Part shown: positions 46,985 through 58,200 of the stretch, piece after piece
Numbering within the stretch: the first letter of the stretch is position 1
Layout of the letters: the number at the start of each line of letters is the position of its first letter
Assembly (NCBI GenBank): GCA_029224185.1
Contig: CM055200.1
Location: 5,914,938-5,978,937, forward strand
DNA length: 64,000 nucleotides
Origin: Karalla daura
Lineage: Eukaryota > Chordata > Actinopteri > Chaetodontiformes > Leiognathidae
Direction: 5' to 3'
Notes under the pieces: model-generated
What the model saw: the letters and a program-made list of their open reading frames with translations, nothing else
The model's database searches: none
Told to the model about the DNA's origin: nothing
Translations under genes and position numbers: made by a program

Positions 46985-47465
46985 TACTATACCCTGGTCA
47001 GGTTGCTACGGGGCAATTCAGAGTCAGCCTAAAGATGCATGCTTTTGGACTGTGGGAGGACACGCATGGGGGAAACCCATGCACAGAAACACACACGAAG
47101 AACATGCACCGAAGTTACCGTATAGTGAGTAGGTCACCGGTTTCCGTGTTTTCTTCCTGTGCCTGGGTGGTTTTCTCCAGCTCTTACTTCAGCTTCCTCC
47201 CACAGTCCATATACATGCAGGTTGAATTGGGACTAAGTTGCCCCGAGATGTGTGTGAACTGTAAGTGTGTGTCCTGTGATGGACTTCAGACCTATCCAAG
47301 GTGTATTCCCTACGCTTGCCCTATGTGCTGTGGCGATAGGCACCAGTGGGTACAAACTGGGTGCAAAACGTGTAAGATAATGGATGAATGAAGTGTAGAG
47401 GAAGTTGCACACAGGTAGTTGTGAGGCAACAACACTATTCACTAAGCCGCCATGCTGCAATGATT
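46985..47465 (-). repeat. Minus-oriented teleost repeat split by an inserted plus-oriented copy
   Basis: 46985-47116 reads as the reverse complement of the family ('CTACGGGGCAATTCAGAGTC', 'CTTTTGGACTGTGGGAGGAC', 'GAAGAACATGCAC'). Family sequence in the same orientation resumes at about 47401 ('GTTGCACACAGGTAG', 'GTTGTGAGGCAACAACACTA', 'CTAAGCCGCCATGCTGCA'). Between them lies a copy in the opposite orientation, listed separately. Confidence 0.6.
47117..47400 (+). repeat. Nested teleost repeat copy, plus orientation
   Basis: 'CTTCAGCTTCCTCCCACAGT', 'CCATATACATGCAGGTTGAA', 'GTCCTGTGATGGACTTCAGA', 'CTATCCAAGGTGTATTCCCT' and 'AGATAATGGATGAATGAA' run in forward family order. It lacks the family head and is flanked by GAAGTT on both sides (47111-47116 and 47401-47406), a possible target-site duplication. 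Confidence 0.6.
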
Positions 47466-48130
47466 GGAATCACATTCTACTCAAGTCAGCTCTGGCTCAT
47501 TCATCGTATAACTTGATACCAAAACAACATAACCTAGTAGTGTCTAGGCACAAAACTAGATAAGACATCTTATCTCCACGCACACTGAAGGACTACATAC
47601 TTTTAGTTGATGTAGGATTTGTCTGGTAGTGTGATAACACCTGCCCAGAAATGCCTCATGAATCTGTAAACAACCTGTAAAAAAAATGGCACAAGAATCC
47701 CACCAATGGCTGGTGCCCGGGGGCGTTGTGTCAGGCTTCAGTCAGCCAGGCGGCAGGAGAGATGATGGAGAGGAGAGCAGTCGTCAAGACCGCCATTTTC
47801 AGTTCGAGATTAATCGGATTCGTTTTTCAAAATAAAACCAACTCTCACACCCAGCGCGACAACAATAGCATTTATGATTAAAAGATACGTATATGTTACA
47901 AATGAGACGTCTTAAAGATTATGAATTGTAATGTGGAACTGTTTATATTGATGAAGAAATGGACTGAAAACATTTGTTACAATTGGTAGCTTTATTTTTT
48001 AGGACTTCCGGATATAAGTACTCATTACCATTGGGTAACTTTCCGTTCTCCGGTCCGTTAAAGTAACTAACAACTGGAATACTTTACCGTGAGAATTCAG
48101 GACCAGGGGGGACTGGAATACTCGATCCCG
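47466..48130. promoter_or_regulatory. Sequence upstream of EHBP1
   Basis: Mostly AT-rich. CCGCCATTTTC at 47790-47800 is a YY1-like motif, and the base composition turns GC-rich after 48100. No exon is recognised. A transcription start for EHBP1 is most likely near its right end. Confidence 0.3.
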
Positions 48131-48149
48131 ACTTATTTTGGGGGGGAGG

Positions 48150-48403
48150 GACGGGGCAGAGTCAGGATCGGTGTTGTTCCGGACTCTCACGGGGCAGGTA
48201 AGGCTCGTCCTTACCTGTGGAGCGACCATTGACTGGGGAGCATCGGTTGATGCCTCGTCGCTAGCGGGGGTTAGCATCGCCGCGGTCGGCTGCTGTCGGT
48301 ATCGACCGCCGCCGTCTCCGACTCCGCATAGAAACGGGGCGAGTTTCTCGAGGACAGCCCCGCCACCTCCCCGCCCGGCTTATCGGATAACGCATCGGCG
48401 AAG
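48150..48403 (+). other. EHBP1: Candidate leader exon 1 of EHBP1
   Basis: CpG-rich sequence ends in a consensus donor: CGAAG followed by GTGAGT (48404-48409). The next consensus acceptor (CCCTTTTCACAG, ending 48902) is 499 nt downstream and opens the exon holding the EHBP1 ATG. The left boundary is a guess. It has no long frame, as expected for a leader exon. Confidence 0.5.
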
Positions 48404-48902
48404 GTGAGTGTCACGCAGGCACAGTTAACCCAGTTTCACATGTTAAGTCGTTAGCCTAGCAGCTGAATCATCCCGGTTAGCGGCTCCGGCTATTCCCCGG
48501 ATCCCATCTCCGTCCTCTCTCACTTCATCTCTTGCACTGTTTTGCTACTCGCGTCAGATCTGAGCTCGAGCTACGCCGCTTCTCTGTTGCTGCTCCAACG
48601 TAAACATGGATATATTCGGTGTTGTAACGCATCCGCGCCAGTAAATACCCTGCTCCGGCACGCCGTGCTGGCAGGGCAGCTCCAGAAGTAGTAGTGGGGC
48701 AGGAGTCCTACACAACACTGTCTGGACCATCGGCAGGAACGCTGCATTTTCCTAGAATCTAATCGTACACGAGAGGAGACACCGTGCCGATCTATCATCT
48801 CCACGTCGGGGCCGTGCAGTGGTGTTTCACTGATAAAATCTGCAGGAATGTGGCGGATTTGTTACTCTCCTGACTGCGTCCTTTCTCGCTCCCTTTTCAC
48901 AG

Positions 48903-49270
48903 GAAAATATCCAGATGTGACCACGATGTTGCCCGCACCCAGTGGATTACCGCCTTTTACACCTCTCTGACTCCCGTGGATTTACACCTTTTGTTTTAAC
49001 CAACCATGCACGCCGTCAAATCAGAGCTGGACCACAGCTGCGGAGATCTCTCACATCTGGATTAAACAGAAACGGCGTTTGTCTCCCGTGCACGCTGCAG
49101 CAGATTCTGTGATGTTTTCGCCCGGGCTGGACGTGTTATGACCTCCTAGCGAATACATTTTCATACCAAAATATAACGCAAGGGAAGCCCCCCCCCCCCC
49201 CCCTTCTCCTCCCCCACCGAGAAGTGGAAGTGGAAGCGGGACAGGGACTTAAGCAGGCGCCCAAAGAAAC
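48903..49270 (+). other. EHBP1: EHBP1 5' leader in exon 2, with several upstream ORFs
   Basis: From the acceptor at 48901-48902 to the ATG at 49271. It holds a minimal ATG-TGA (48915-48920) and upstream ORFs at 48926-48970 (14 codons), 49006-49065 (19 codons, ACCATGC context), 49112-49141 (9 codons, in frame with EHBP1 and closed by TGA) and 49138-49149 (3 codons, overlapping the previous stop). The in-frame TGA at 49139-49141 with no later in-frame ATG fixes the EHBP1 start. A run of sixteen C lies at 49188-49203. Such a leader is expected to repress ribosome access to the main frame. Confidence 0.5.
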
Positions 49271-49374
49271 ATGGCCTCGGTTTGGAAGAGGCTGCAACGT
49301 GTGGGCAAGCATGCCTCCAAGTTCCAGTTCGTGGCCTCCTATCAGGAGCTGATGGTGGAGTGCACTAAGAAATG
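49271..49374 (+). CDS. EHBP1: EHBP1 first coding exon (residues 1-34 and part of 35)
   Basis: The product begins MASVWKRLQRVGKHASKFQF and continues VASYQELMVECTKKW, matching the start of vertebrate EHBP1 as I recall it; EHBP1L1 instead starts MTSVWKRLQRVGKRAAKF. EHBP1 is an adaptor linking EHD-family endocytic proteins to actin and Rab8/Rab10 tubules through an N-terminal C2 domain, a calponin-homology domain, NPF motifs and a C-terminal bMERB domain. Only the start of the C2 domain lies here. The ATG has A at -3 and G at +4. The exon ends inside the Trp35 codon (TG, then donor GTGAGT at 49375), so the intron is phase 2, and the next exon supplies G. Confidence 0.95.
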
Positions 49375-49410
49375 GTGAGTGGTTTAAAACCGTGGCGCTG
49401 TCATTTAAAG

Positions 49411-49428
49411 CCCCCCCCCCCCCCCCCC
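49411..49428. repeat. Poly-C tract just after the EHBP1 donor
   Basis: Eighteen C begin 36 nt downstream of the donor GTGAGT. The intron RNA would therefore carry a C-rich site close to the 5' splice site. Confidence 0.9.
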
Positions 49429-50144
49429 ATCCTCCACCACCTCCATGTAAACTGTGCCTGTGCTGGAATGTGGAGCCTGGTCCTGGTGTGGCTATAATTC
49501 ACACACACATACGCACACACAGACGCTCACACACTCCTTGGTGTGCAGGCATGTCTGCAAGCTGGGAGGGGCTGGCTTGCCTTGTAAAATTGCTATGTTT
49601 CTTTTTTTTCTCTCCCTCTCTCTCTCTCTCTCTCCGTTTCCCTTCCCCTCCTCCTGTACACCAGTGCTGAGTTGTGAGTGTTGACGAGGCAGGCAGAGAG
49701 AGAGCTCCCTTGAAGACCCGAGGAGGGCTGGGCCCCGGGCCGCCCTCGCGTGCTCTGCACAAACGTCCTTGAGCGGATCCGGTCAGAGCCCCAGGGATGC
49801 TTCCGGGCATCTGAAATGACCCCCGACCCCCACAGAGGAGAATTTGGAGACGTTCTTATCTTTGAGTGCAGGATCTTACAAGACGGTCCACCCGTCCGCT
49901 GTCTTACCTGCCTTGCACCGTAACACAGTTGTAAGGGGGGAAAGTTGAAATGATCGGTGTGCTAAAACGTACGAGGCCGGATGTGTAAATGCTCTGCAAG
50001 CGCAGCCCTTCAGTTTAGTTAGTAGTGTGGGAAGAAGCTGCCAAGCTTTATCGTTTAGAAAGACAGGCAAAGCTAGGCTCATGTGAGTGGCCGGCGGGGC
50101 AGTCGGAGCAAAGCTGAGGATGAAACAGATCTGTGCAGAAACGG

Positions 50145-50310
50145 GCTGAGATAGTTTCACACCTAAATATAGGACTGTAAAAGGGCCCCAAAATAGCATC
50201 CCAGGCATTTCCGGTGAAACCAGGTGCTCCATAGCTTCTACGTTAACGAGGACAAACACTCCATTCAGTCATTCCAGGGCCCTCTTCATTGGATTTCGTT
50301 TTATTGAAAG
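50145..50310. repeat. Interspersed repeat shared with 41.5 kb
   Basis: Contains the same ordered phrases as 41505-41600 ('GGCATTTC', 'TCCATAGCTTCTA.GTTA', 'CTCCATTCA'), with additional upstream sequence 'AAATATAGGACTGTAAAAGG'. Unnamed fish element. Confidence 0.55.
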
Positions 50311-52605
50311 TTAATCGTTTTTTCGTCTCTCTTCGGGGAAGAAGATTGGACGTAAAGACGCGTGGATATAGTCCGCATTGTGAGCGTGTGTGTGTGTGTG
50401 TGTGTTCTGTAAGCGAGTGGAAGGCGGGGCCGTGCGGAGCCAAGACGCAGCCTGCGGGCACGGATTCTCAAGCGCTCTCTCTGCCGTAGGCGTGACTCAC
50501 TAACCCGGCCCCGCGCAGCTCCGACCTGGGACAGATGTTAACGTGTCGGAGAAAGGAATGAGAAAAATGTACGCGTCTTCCCAGAGCCGAGAGTGGGCGG
50601 GCCGGGCTGAGCCGTGCTGTGCACATGCGAGATTATACGTTTTAGTTTGCAACCTGTACGCGGCTCGTTCCCACTTGTCCGATGGGGGGTGGGGTAACGT
50701 GGACAGAGTTTGTTTTGGTGTGTAGTTTGTTTTCAAAAGAAATGATGCTTGCACACATGTAAAGTGTGTCGGTCCAGAGGTGGTATTTAAATCATGTCTC
50801 ATACTGGAAGTTGAGCCCTGTGTGTGGCTCGTGTTTGTGGGTATTGTTGCATGCTTGGTCCGAAGTGTGTGTGTGTGTGTGTGAAAACGTTGGCGCTCAG
50901 TTTCTGCCTCCTTCCTTGGCCTCCATCAGTCCGGTATGTTATTGTTGCAGTGGAAACTTTTCCATCTATGCAGACTGTGGAAAAGGTTCCCCCGGAGCTC
51001 GAATGGATCTCGAGGCCTTTCAGAAATGTGTTTTCTTAAAAACCCACACACACACACACACACGCGGCTCTCTTTTCCTCTGTGGAATCGGCGACAGGAA
51101 GAAAGGCCCAACATTTGTTCTTGTGTCACGGTAGCTCGCGTACGCCCATGCAGAGAGATGGGAGTGCTCTGAATGTACGCTGCGTGGAAGTCGGTGAGTC
51201 GACACGATCCCAAAAAGTTTGGGAGGCTGTGCTGTCTGTGCGTGTGGTTTTGTTGTGTGCCATCGACGCCTTGTGGCATAAACAAACCACTGCCTGGGAG
51301 TGTGTGTGTGTGTCTTGGGAGGGTGGTTGGAGGGTTGAGACGACAGCGGGGGTGTCACTATATGAGGGATGTAACTACATCAACACTAGGGCTATAATGG
51401 TGTCACAACTGTGCCATGTTGCCAGTAATGCAGATTTGATTGAATGTCACAGTATTTATTGCTAAAGCGTGTGTAGAGTCTATGCACCTACCCCGTTGGC
51501 ACGGTAGTTAATGGCTAATGGGAGCACATTTTTCCCAATGGGAACACTTTTCTCGATTTGCGTCGCCATGGTTACACAAACTTTTGCGTCTCCTACCACG
51601 CAGCAGGCTTGCGACGGGTGGTTTGTTGGGAGCGTAACGGTGGAGCGGGCTGCGAAAAGAGGAACGGAAATATGCTGCATACGTTCCCGTCATATTTCGT
51701 GTCCGTGGAGTGGACTTGGTTCTCTCTCCAGTGCCCAGTGAGTTGTTGCTGCAGAGAGAGTTTAACAGTCTGCTCACTCGCTCACGCACGCACGCAGGCA
51801 CACACGCATGCACAGCCCTGTTTCAGACTCCGGGATCAATTTAGACCAACCATTAAAACATTAATGAGTTCAGCGTTTGTGTTCGCCAATGAAACGAAGC
51901 ACCGCCGGCACGGCGTTGCAGCAGCAGCACCACCACCACTACCCCCTTTTTTTTGAAACGTGATATTTGACATCTTTGATGATGACCGGGCTGCCTTTTA
52001 ATCTGTGTGAGTTGATTATGATCAATCAGGTCAGGGTTAGAGAATCGAGATTATTGGCCCGGCATGAAGAGAGCTGCTCAAAGCCAATTGTTTGACCCGG
52101 TTAACCGACCTCTTTAAAGTCTTGTGGACTCTGTCACACATGCAAGCCTCCCTGTCCCATATGAATGTATCGCACGGGTTGCTTTATGCTCAGGACAAAC
52201 ATTATTCACCTCTCTGTGAAATAAACATTTTTACAGTAGCTAGCATAAGAAATATGTGGAATAAGACCCTTGAAAGAAAATATCTGATCATAAGATACGT
52301 GTAAGATATGTGTATTATTGCATTGCCATTCATGATGTTGTGCAATAAATAATAGATGGAGAATGAAGTTGTGTAGTTTCTTCTATCTTCAAAGCGAATG
52401 AAAGCCAGAATAAGGAAAGCTGAAGCTCACAAGGCATAATTCTTTGTCAAATTATTAACATTGACATTTACAATATAGATGTATAGTTATGTAACAGAGC
52501 AGTGTAATGTCTGCCTATGTAACAGTTTGATGTTTTTCTACCTCTACTCTCTCCTCGTTCCCGTCTTGAATGAGGAGTCTGGATGGGGCCGTCTTGTACA
52601 TGCAT

Positions 52606-52770
52606 GTTGTTGGGCCCTGGCTTAGTGGTCCAGGACCTGCACTTGTAACTTAAAGGTCAAGGGTTCAATTCCCCTGGAGTTTGTCTGGGTAAGGCACCTC
52701 ACCTGAATTCCTCCCGGGCTGCTGGTAGCACCCTGAGTTTCCCCACTGTGGAACAGTTAAGATAATACTG
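52606..52770 (+). mobile_element. tRNA-derived SINE
   Basis: TGGCTTAGTGGTC matches the RNA polymerase III A box and GGTTCAATTCC matches the B box at tRNA-like spacing. The segment between them (CACTTGTAACTTAAAGG) resembles an anticodon arm, but stems are not properly paired, so a working tRNA is unlikely. Downstream 'GTCTGGGTAAGGCACCTCAC' and 'CTCCCGGGCTGCTGGTAGC' match the tRNA-unrelated body of common fish SINEs. Confidence 0.75.
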
Positions 52771-53099
52771 TCTTTCTTCAGGACATGATTGATGATAAGG
52801 CTCCATTTCTCATAGCTGGAAGCTTTTGAATCCTTCTTCTTCTTCCTCTTCTTTTGTCCGACTGGTTTCCCTGTCCCGGTCCAAAAATGTACATGTCGAG
52901 GTTGACCGAGGACTTCTCAAGCAACCTGCTCTGAAAACCGTAGCGCGTGCGGTGAAGGTATGAGAGCAATGCAGAGTTATGGGAGCAAACGCAGACCGTA
53001 TTGATTACACGGTAATTCTGTCCGGCTACATAAAAGTGTGGCTAATCAGGTCTGTACTCCTCGCCGCCTGACAAGACACAGGAGCTGCGGAGGAGCTCT

Positions 53100-53620
53100 G
53101 ACTTTTCAAGCGTCGTACGTTACGTTCACGTGCGTCCTGGTCTCTTGGCGTCGGTCCCGGGGAAATCTGATAGGCGGGACTCTTTAAAGCTACTCCAGCG
53201 CCTCTCTGCGACTCCTCCTCCTCTGGATGTAATAGTCTGTTTTACACCTCGTTCGGAGTCTCGTAGTCGTCGCCTCGGCAGCTCGACATCACGGGGGGTG
53301 CTCTCCGTCCTCTTCCCGCTCTCCCGGGGAATCCATCCAAGTGTGGATGCTGTGCGGAGCAATTACGGTCACAAATAGGCCTTCGCACGCACGCACGCAC
53401 GCGCACACACACACCCCCCTCAGTGACAGCAAGGGACGTGAAACATTAGCGGGCGTGCAAGCAGGCGATGGGGTGTTGAAAAGTGATGAAAACCGGCGCT
53501 GGGGCGTGCGTCTGAGCCGCTGGGCCCCGGAGGAGGCGCGTCATCTGTCGGCCTGCGCGCTCATCCGGTCCCGCTTCCCTCACCCGGGGCTCGAAGCCGC
53601 AAGCAGCAAGCGTTGTTTGT
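53100..53620. promoter_or_regulatory. CpG-rich block in EHBP1 intron
   Basis: CpG-dense sequence with (GCAC)n at about 53386-53412. It could be an alternative EHBP1 promoter or an enhancer. No donor clearly paired with the 58868 acceptor was identified. Confidence 0.3.
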
Positions 53621-55844
53621 CGGTTTGAAAAAAAAAAAAAAGCAAAAAGAAACGCAAGAAACCGAAACAGGAAACCGTGATGAAGAAGGCGGCCTCAGAC
53701 AGCTGCAGGAAAGCCTCAGAGCTCCTCTAGTGCTCCGGACTTTTCTCTGTGCTTGATCTGATGTTGTTCATCTTGTGCGGACAAGGTAATTTGCTATAAA
53801 CGCGCATGTCCCCGAGGACTGAAGACGAAATGCACGAAACGCTGCGGGCTCTTGCACTTGGATGGGTATGCTGTGCTGGAGCGCGTTGTTTGTTTACGAG
53901 AGGAGGAGGGGGAGGAGGGGCGGGGGGGCGTGAGTTTACGTACTTCCCTTTGAGACAGTGAACGCTTCACTCAGTTTACAGCCAACTGGTCCAGGAGCGG
54001 TGGAAAACGCCAGCGGTTCCTGCTCCGCCTTTTTAAAGGCGCTTTTACGCAAACAGAGGCTCTCCACAATCCAGAATGTTCAGAATGAAGTGGTTCCCAA
54101 ACTCTGTCTTCCAGGGACCTCTTCAGCTCCTGCTCCGGGGTAGGTGCTTGGGACTTGGGAGCAGGAACCATATTTTCAGCCTAATAGCTGAGAGTATCAC
54201 ATTGCCTAACATCTTCCAAGCAAATTTTTTCAGGTATTTGGGACATGAAAAAGCACAATTTCTGTAGATTCTTTAAAGTAGAACTTTATTTTATTTATTA
54301 ACAAATTCATGGTATATGTAAACGCATATGCAAAAGTGACTAGTCCAAATCTTGTTGAGAATCGACTTGACTTGAGCTTTTTTTTCCTTTTTGAAGTGTT
54401 ACAAACATTCGAATTGGCTGAGGACACGAGTAATGACAGTAGAGTTAGGCCAGTGTCTAAATTTGCTCAGAAGAGTTATGATATCAGGCCTACAACATGT
54501 GACAGCGAGGCGCTTTCACGCCGACTGGGTCTTTACTTGGGAGGAAAGTTCTCCCTTTGGACCTTTGTAGTTCCAGTACGGGTGCTAGCCAGAGAGAACC
54601 AGCTGGGCTGGGTGGTTCCTGGGACCTCGTCCCGGCAGATAGTTCCTGGGACTGACCTGCTAATGTGTCAGCTCATTACATCCCATCCCTGCCGTTCAGT
54701 CGCTGACCCCATCCCAACCCCGTGATCGAGGCTTTCATTGTGCTGCCTGGCTGTGTCAACACGAGATGTTGACTGCCGCATTCTCATCCCACTCCTCGGC
54801 CAGAGCCTCGTCTTGTCCACCTTGTGTGTGTGTGAAACGCTCGTATCTTCATTCCCCTGGATTTCTTTACAAACTGTTAACCTCACTCGACCCTACATGC
54901 GGCAGCTCCTTCACTCCTTCTCTTTCCTCTTTGGGGGGGCGGAGCACGTCTCTTGTTGCGTCTAGAGCTCGCTGTAACGGGACACACGCTGCAAAAGCCG
55001 CTCTGAGTGGACATCAGTCCAGAGTCCCGGCACTCGGGCCTCCCCACGGCTTCATATTGTGGCAGCGGGACCCTGCGCCCCCCCCCCCCCCCCCCATGAA
55101 AGTCACGCTAAATGCCTCCTATATATATATATACACATATAGCAGCGAGTCTCAACGGACACCCTGTAAGGGCATTTACCCACAGAAGCAGGCATCGACT
55201 GTATCCTCTCAATAAACCTCATCGATCGAACTCGAGGGAAGACACTTCACGGTCGTGCGTCTTCCATTCTCCACCCTCTGTTTCGCCATGCGTGGAGCCC
55301 CGCACCCAACACACACACACCCATGCACCCTACGGTACAGCCCGACAGAGCGAGAGGAGGACTTGTTGCCCGTCCGAACTGTCTGAATGGCGTGCAAAAA
55401 AAGTATGTAAGTAGTCGGGATCGATTTGATCTTGCAAACAAGCATCCTCCTCTCGACCTTCAAAGCAAACCTTGCACCCATCCGTCCATTCTCTCAGCCA
55501 CCGCCGCCTCAGCCTTCAGTCGGGATCACGCAGCATCCGCTTTTTACCGCCGGCTCCGTACGACGAGCTCTTATCAGGAGACTGTGAGATAAAGCGCTGC
55601 AGAGCCCCCGACACGCCTCTACACCTGTAAGCAAAAACAGCCCGTTTGAATTATATATAGATGTAATGACTGCCGGGTATTTTTGGACCAAGGTCTGCCC
55701 CTCTTTTCTTTGGCAAAACCGCCAGGAAAGCAGGTAAAGCAATTGCACACATGCACACGCACATATGTACTTACAGAATGAACTGCTTTTTGCAAGCATG
55801 TTGCTTTATCATGTAGTCAAACGGCACCAAAATAAACCCAGCTA

Positions 55845-55865
55845 CCCCCCCCCCCCCCCCCCCCC
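55845..55865. repeat. Poly-C tract (21 C)
   Basis: An uninterrupted run of twenty-one C in the EHBP1 intron. A similar C18 run lies at 55078-55095. Confidence 0.95.
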
Positions 55866-57250
55866 TGCCAAATGTTTGGGTTCCTAACACAATGTGTGCG
55901 TGCGTGTGTGTGTGTGGACCGCGTATCCAATGTGAAGTGGTTCCTTCCTCCAGCGTACAGGAAAGATAGGGCAGCTGCAGCATCCCGACACACCCTCCAC
56001 TTCCAGCCATGCGGACAGATTGGGGTTTGTGTCTACGAGCTGCCGACAGCTCCTTTTCCCTTTTGGGATGCGGCAGCTTTGCTCCAACGTCTGCAGCTCT
56101 GCTCCACACACGCTGTGCTGTACGAGGGCTGCAGGCCCGCCCGGTGCCCGTGAAAGCGCTCCCCTGGGCTCCTGTGGTAACTGTGCAGGGGAGATGGAGG
56201 TGCCGATCGGGCGAATGAGCTGCTTGACTGGTGTGCGTGGACACTGAGGGGGAGGGAGGCTTCCCGTGTGTTTCGGTGTCCGCCTCCTCGGAGGCCGGGG
56301 CTCCTGCTGCGCCCGCTGACCCACTTTCTGCCTCGTCTGTCCTGTCTGTGCAGCCCACACACACACACACACACACACACAGGCACGCACAACTGCAAAA
56401 TCCATCCCGCGTCGCTCCCTCGTACCGTCGCCTTCAGAGAGCCTCGTCTCGAGACCGTTTTTTTTGGACATTTCTACCTCGCAGTATTTCCTCCCTGGGC
56501 TGTGTCGAAACTGCAGACTAAACGCGTCGGCCTTCCGACTCCTCGGAGCGCGTGCCTCCGAAGTTGCCGAGTCAGCCCGTCGCGTCACTTCACAGGGCCC
56601 GCGGGAGCTTCGAGAGCTCTCGACTGTCTAAAGATGGAGGCGAACGGCAAACGGAGGGGAATGTCCGCTCACCCAGCCACCCAGAGGGAACGATGGACCG
56701 ATCGATTCATGAAGGAACGAGGAGGAGTAGAGGCCTTTTAAGCTTTAAGAGGAACAGATGGTAGTAGCTGTACAGGGAACTGTGCTTCACTCGAAATGTC
56801 GCAGCATAGCTGAAGAGTCAACATCGCGCTCATTAGGAATGTCACCGTGTCGTCGGTTCTGTCATATCGTGTTTTAATTCTCCTTCGAAGTGCTACAAGT
56901 CCGCAAGACTTTTTATGACTTCGTAATATCGCAATATCGTGCAGTTGTGACGTCATCTGTGCCGCACTAAACGCTGTAATGTGAACTCATTCCCTGCGCA
57001 TCGTATATCTATCACATCACGAGACGTTGACATCGTTAGATCCGCATGAAATGCTGATATCCAGTGCGTGCTCGCGCCTGCTAAGTGTCCTCCAGACGCC
57101 CTGGGCCTCCATGCGGTCGTCCCGGTCACGTGGCCTCTCTCCCGTTGTGACATTCCTCCCCGACGCCTCACTGATTCCTGTCATACGCCGAGGGGGCATC
57201 GTTCAGCCCCGGGGTTGAAGAAGAGAGAGAGAGAGACAGAGAGTGTGAAG

Positions 57251-57276
57251 CAGTCAGTCAGTCAGTCAGTCAGTCT
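57251..57276. repeat. (AGTC)n tetranucleotide repeat
   Basis: About six AGTC units after a short GA run. Confidence 0.95.
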
Positions 57277-57477
57277 GCAGCCTGCAGGCGAATGGTTTGA
57301 ATATTTCTCGTAGCACATGGTGTACTGTACAAAAGGAGGGAAAAGTCAGCCCGATACGGCCCGGCCTGCTGGACAATAGCTCTTCTATGTGAAGCTTCTC
57401 CTCAAGGCTGAGATTGTTGCCTCCTCTCCTCTCTCCTCCACGTCTCTCCTCCTCTCCGTCCCTCCGTTTCCTCCTCT

Positions 57478-57509
<32 letters not shown>

Positions 57510-58129
57510 TTCTCTCGTCTCCTCGCGATGGCACAATCGCCCATTCTTCTCCCGGGAGCGTCCGCACCGCCGTCGCTCCTCAAGAGCCTCTGACACGAGC
57601 GTTGTGTTTACAATGCTCCACACAAGCCGCGCAGACCGCTGCACGTCACGCCGGCCACCCCCCCCCCCTCCCCCAACGCAGGGCGCCTGCATCGCGCCGC
57701 TCATGCCGCTTTCGCCTCAAACGCTGGATCGCGAGAGCCCAACTCGCGGTGAAGAAAGATGGCAAAATAAAGACCGCTTGTACGTTGCCCACATCACATT
57801 TTTGACATTTTTCTATCTCTGCTCCCTCCTTTTTTTCCTTTTTCTTCCCCCAAGTTCAGTTTTTTTTTGCATCGTACCCCCCCCCCCCCCGTTGGCCCTA
57901 AAACACTGGAATAAAGGGATTCTAATTGATCCCCGTGGAGCAATTAGCCCCCCGTCCTCTATCCATTGAGGGGTCGGAGGTCGGGAGCAGTTCCAACGGG
58001 ACGGCACTGCGGAGCATAGCGGCAGTCGGGCATCGTTGTGCGCGGTCACAAGTGGACGTGGCCCCTTTGTTTTCCCCTTAAAACCACATTACTGCGAGTA
58101 GTGAAGTGAAGGCTGCAGAGCCATCCTGT

Positions 58130-58132
<3 letters not shown>

Positions 58133-58199
<67 letters not shown>
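58133..58199. repeat. (CA)n microsatellite, about 33 units
   Basis: Uninterrupted CA run ending about 670 nt before the next EHBP1 exon. Confidence 0.97.

Positions 58200-58200
<1 letters not shown>

Noticed and set aside
52609..52690. Possible functional tRNA-Thr
   Set aside because: A and B boxes are good but the acceptor and anticodon stems do not pair properly, and a SINE body follows; called a SINE instead.
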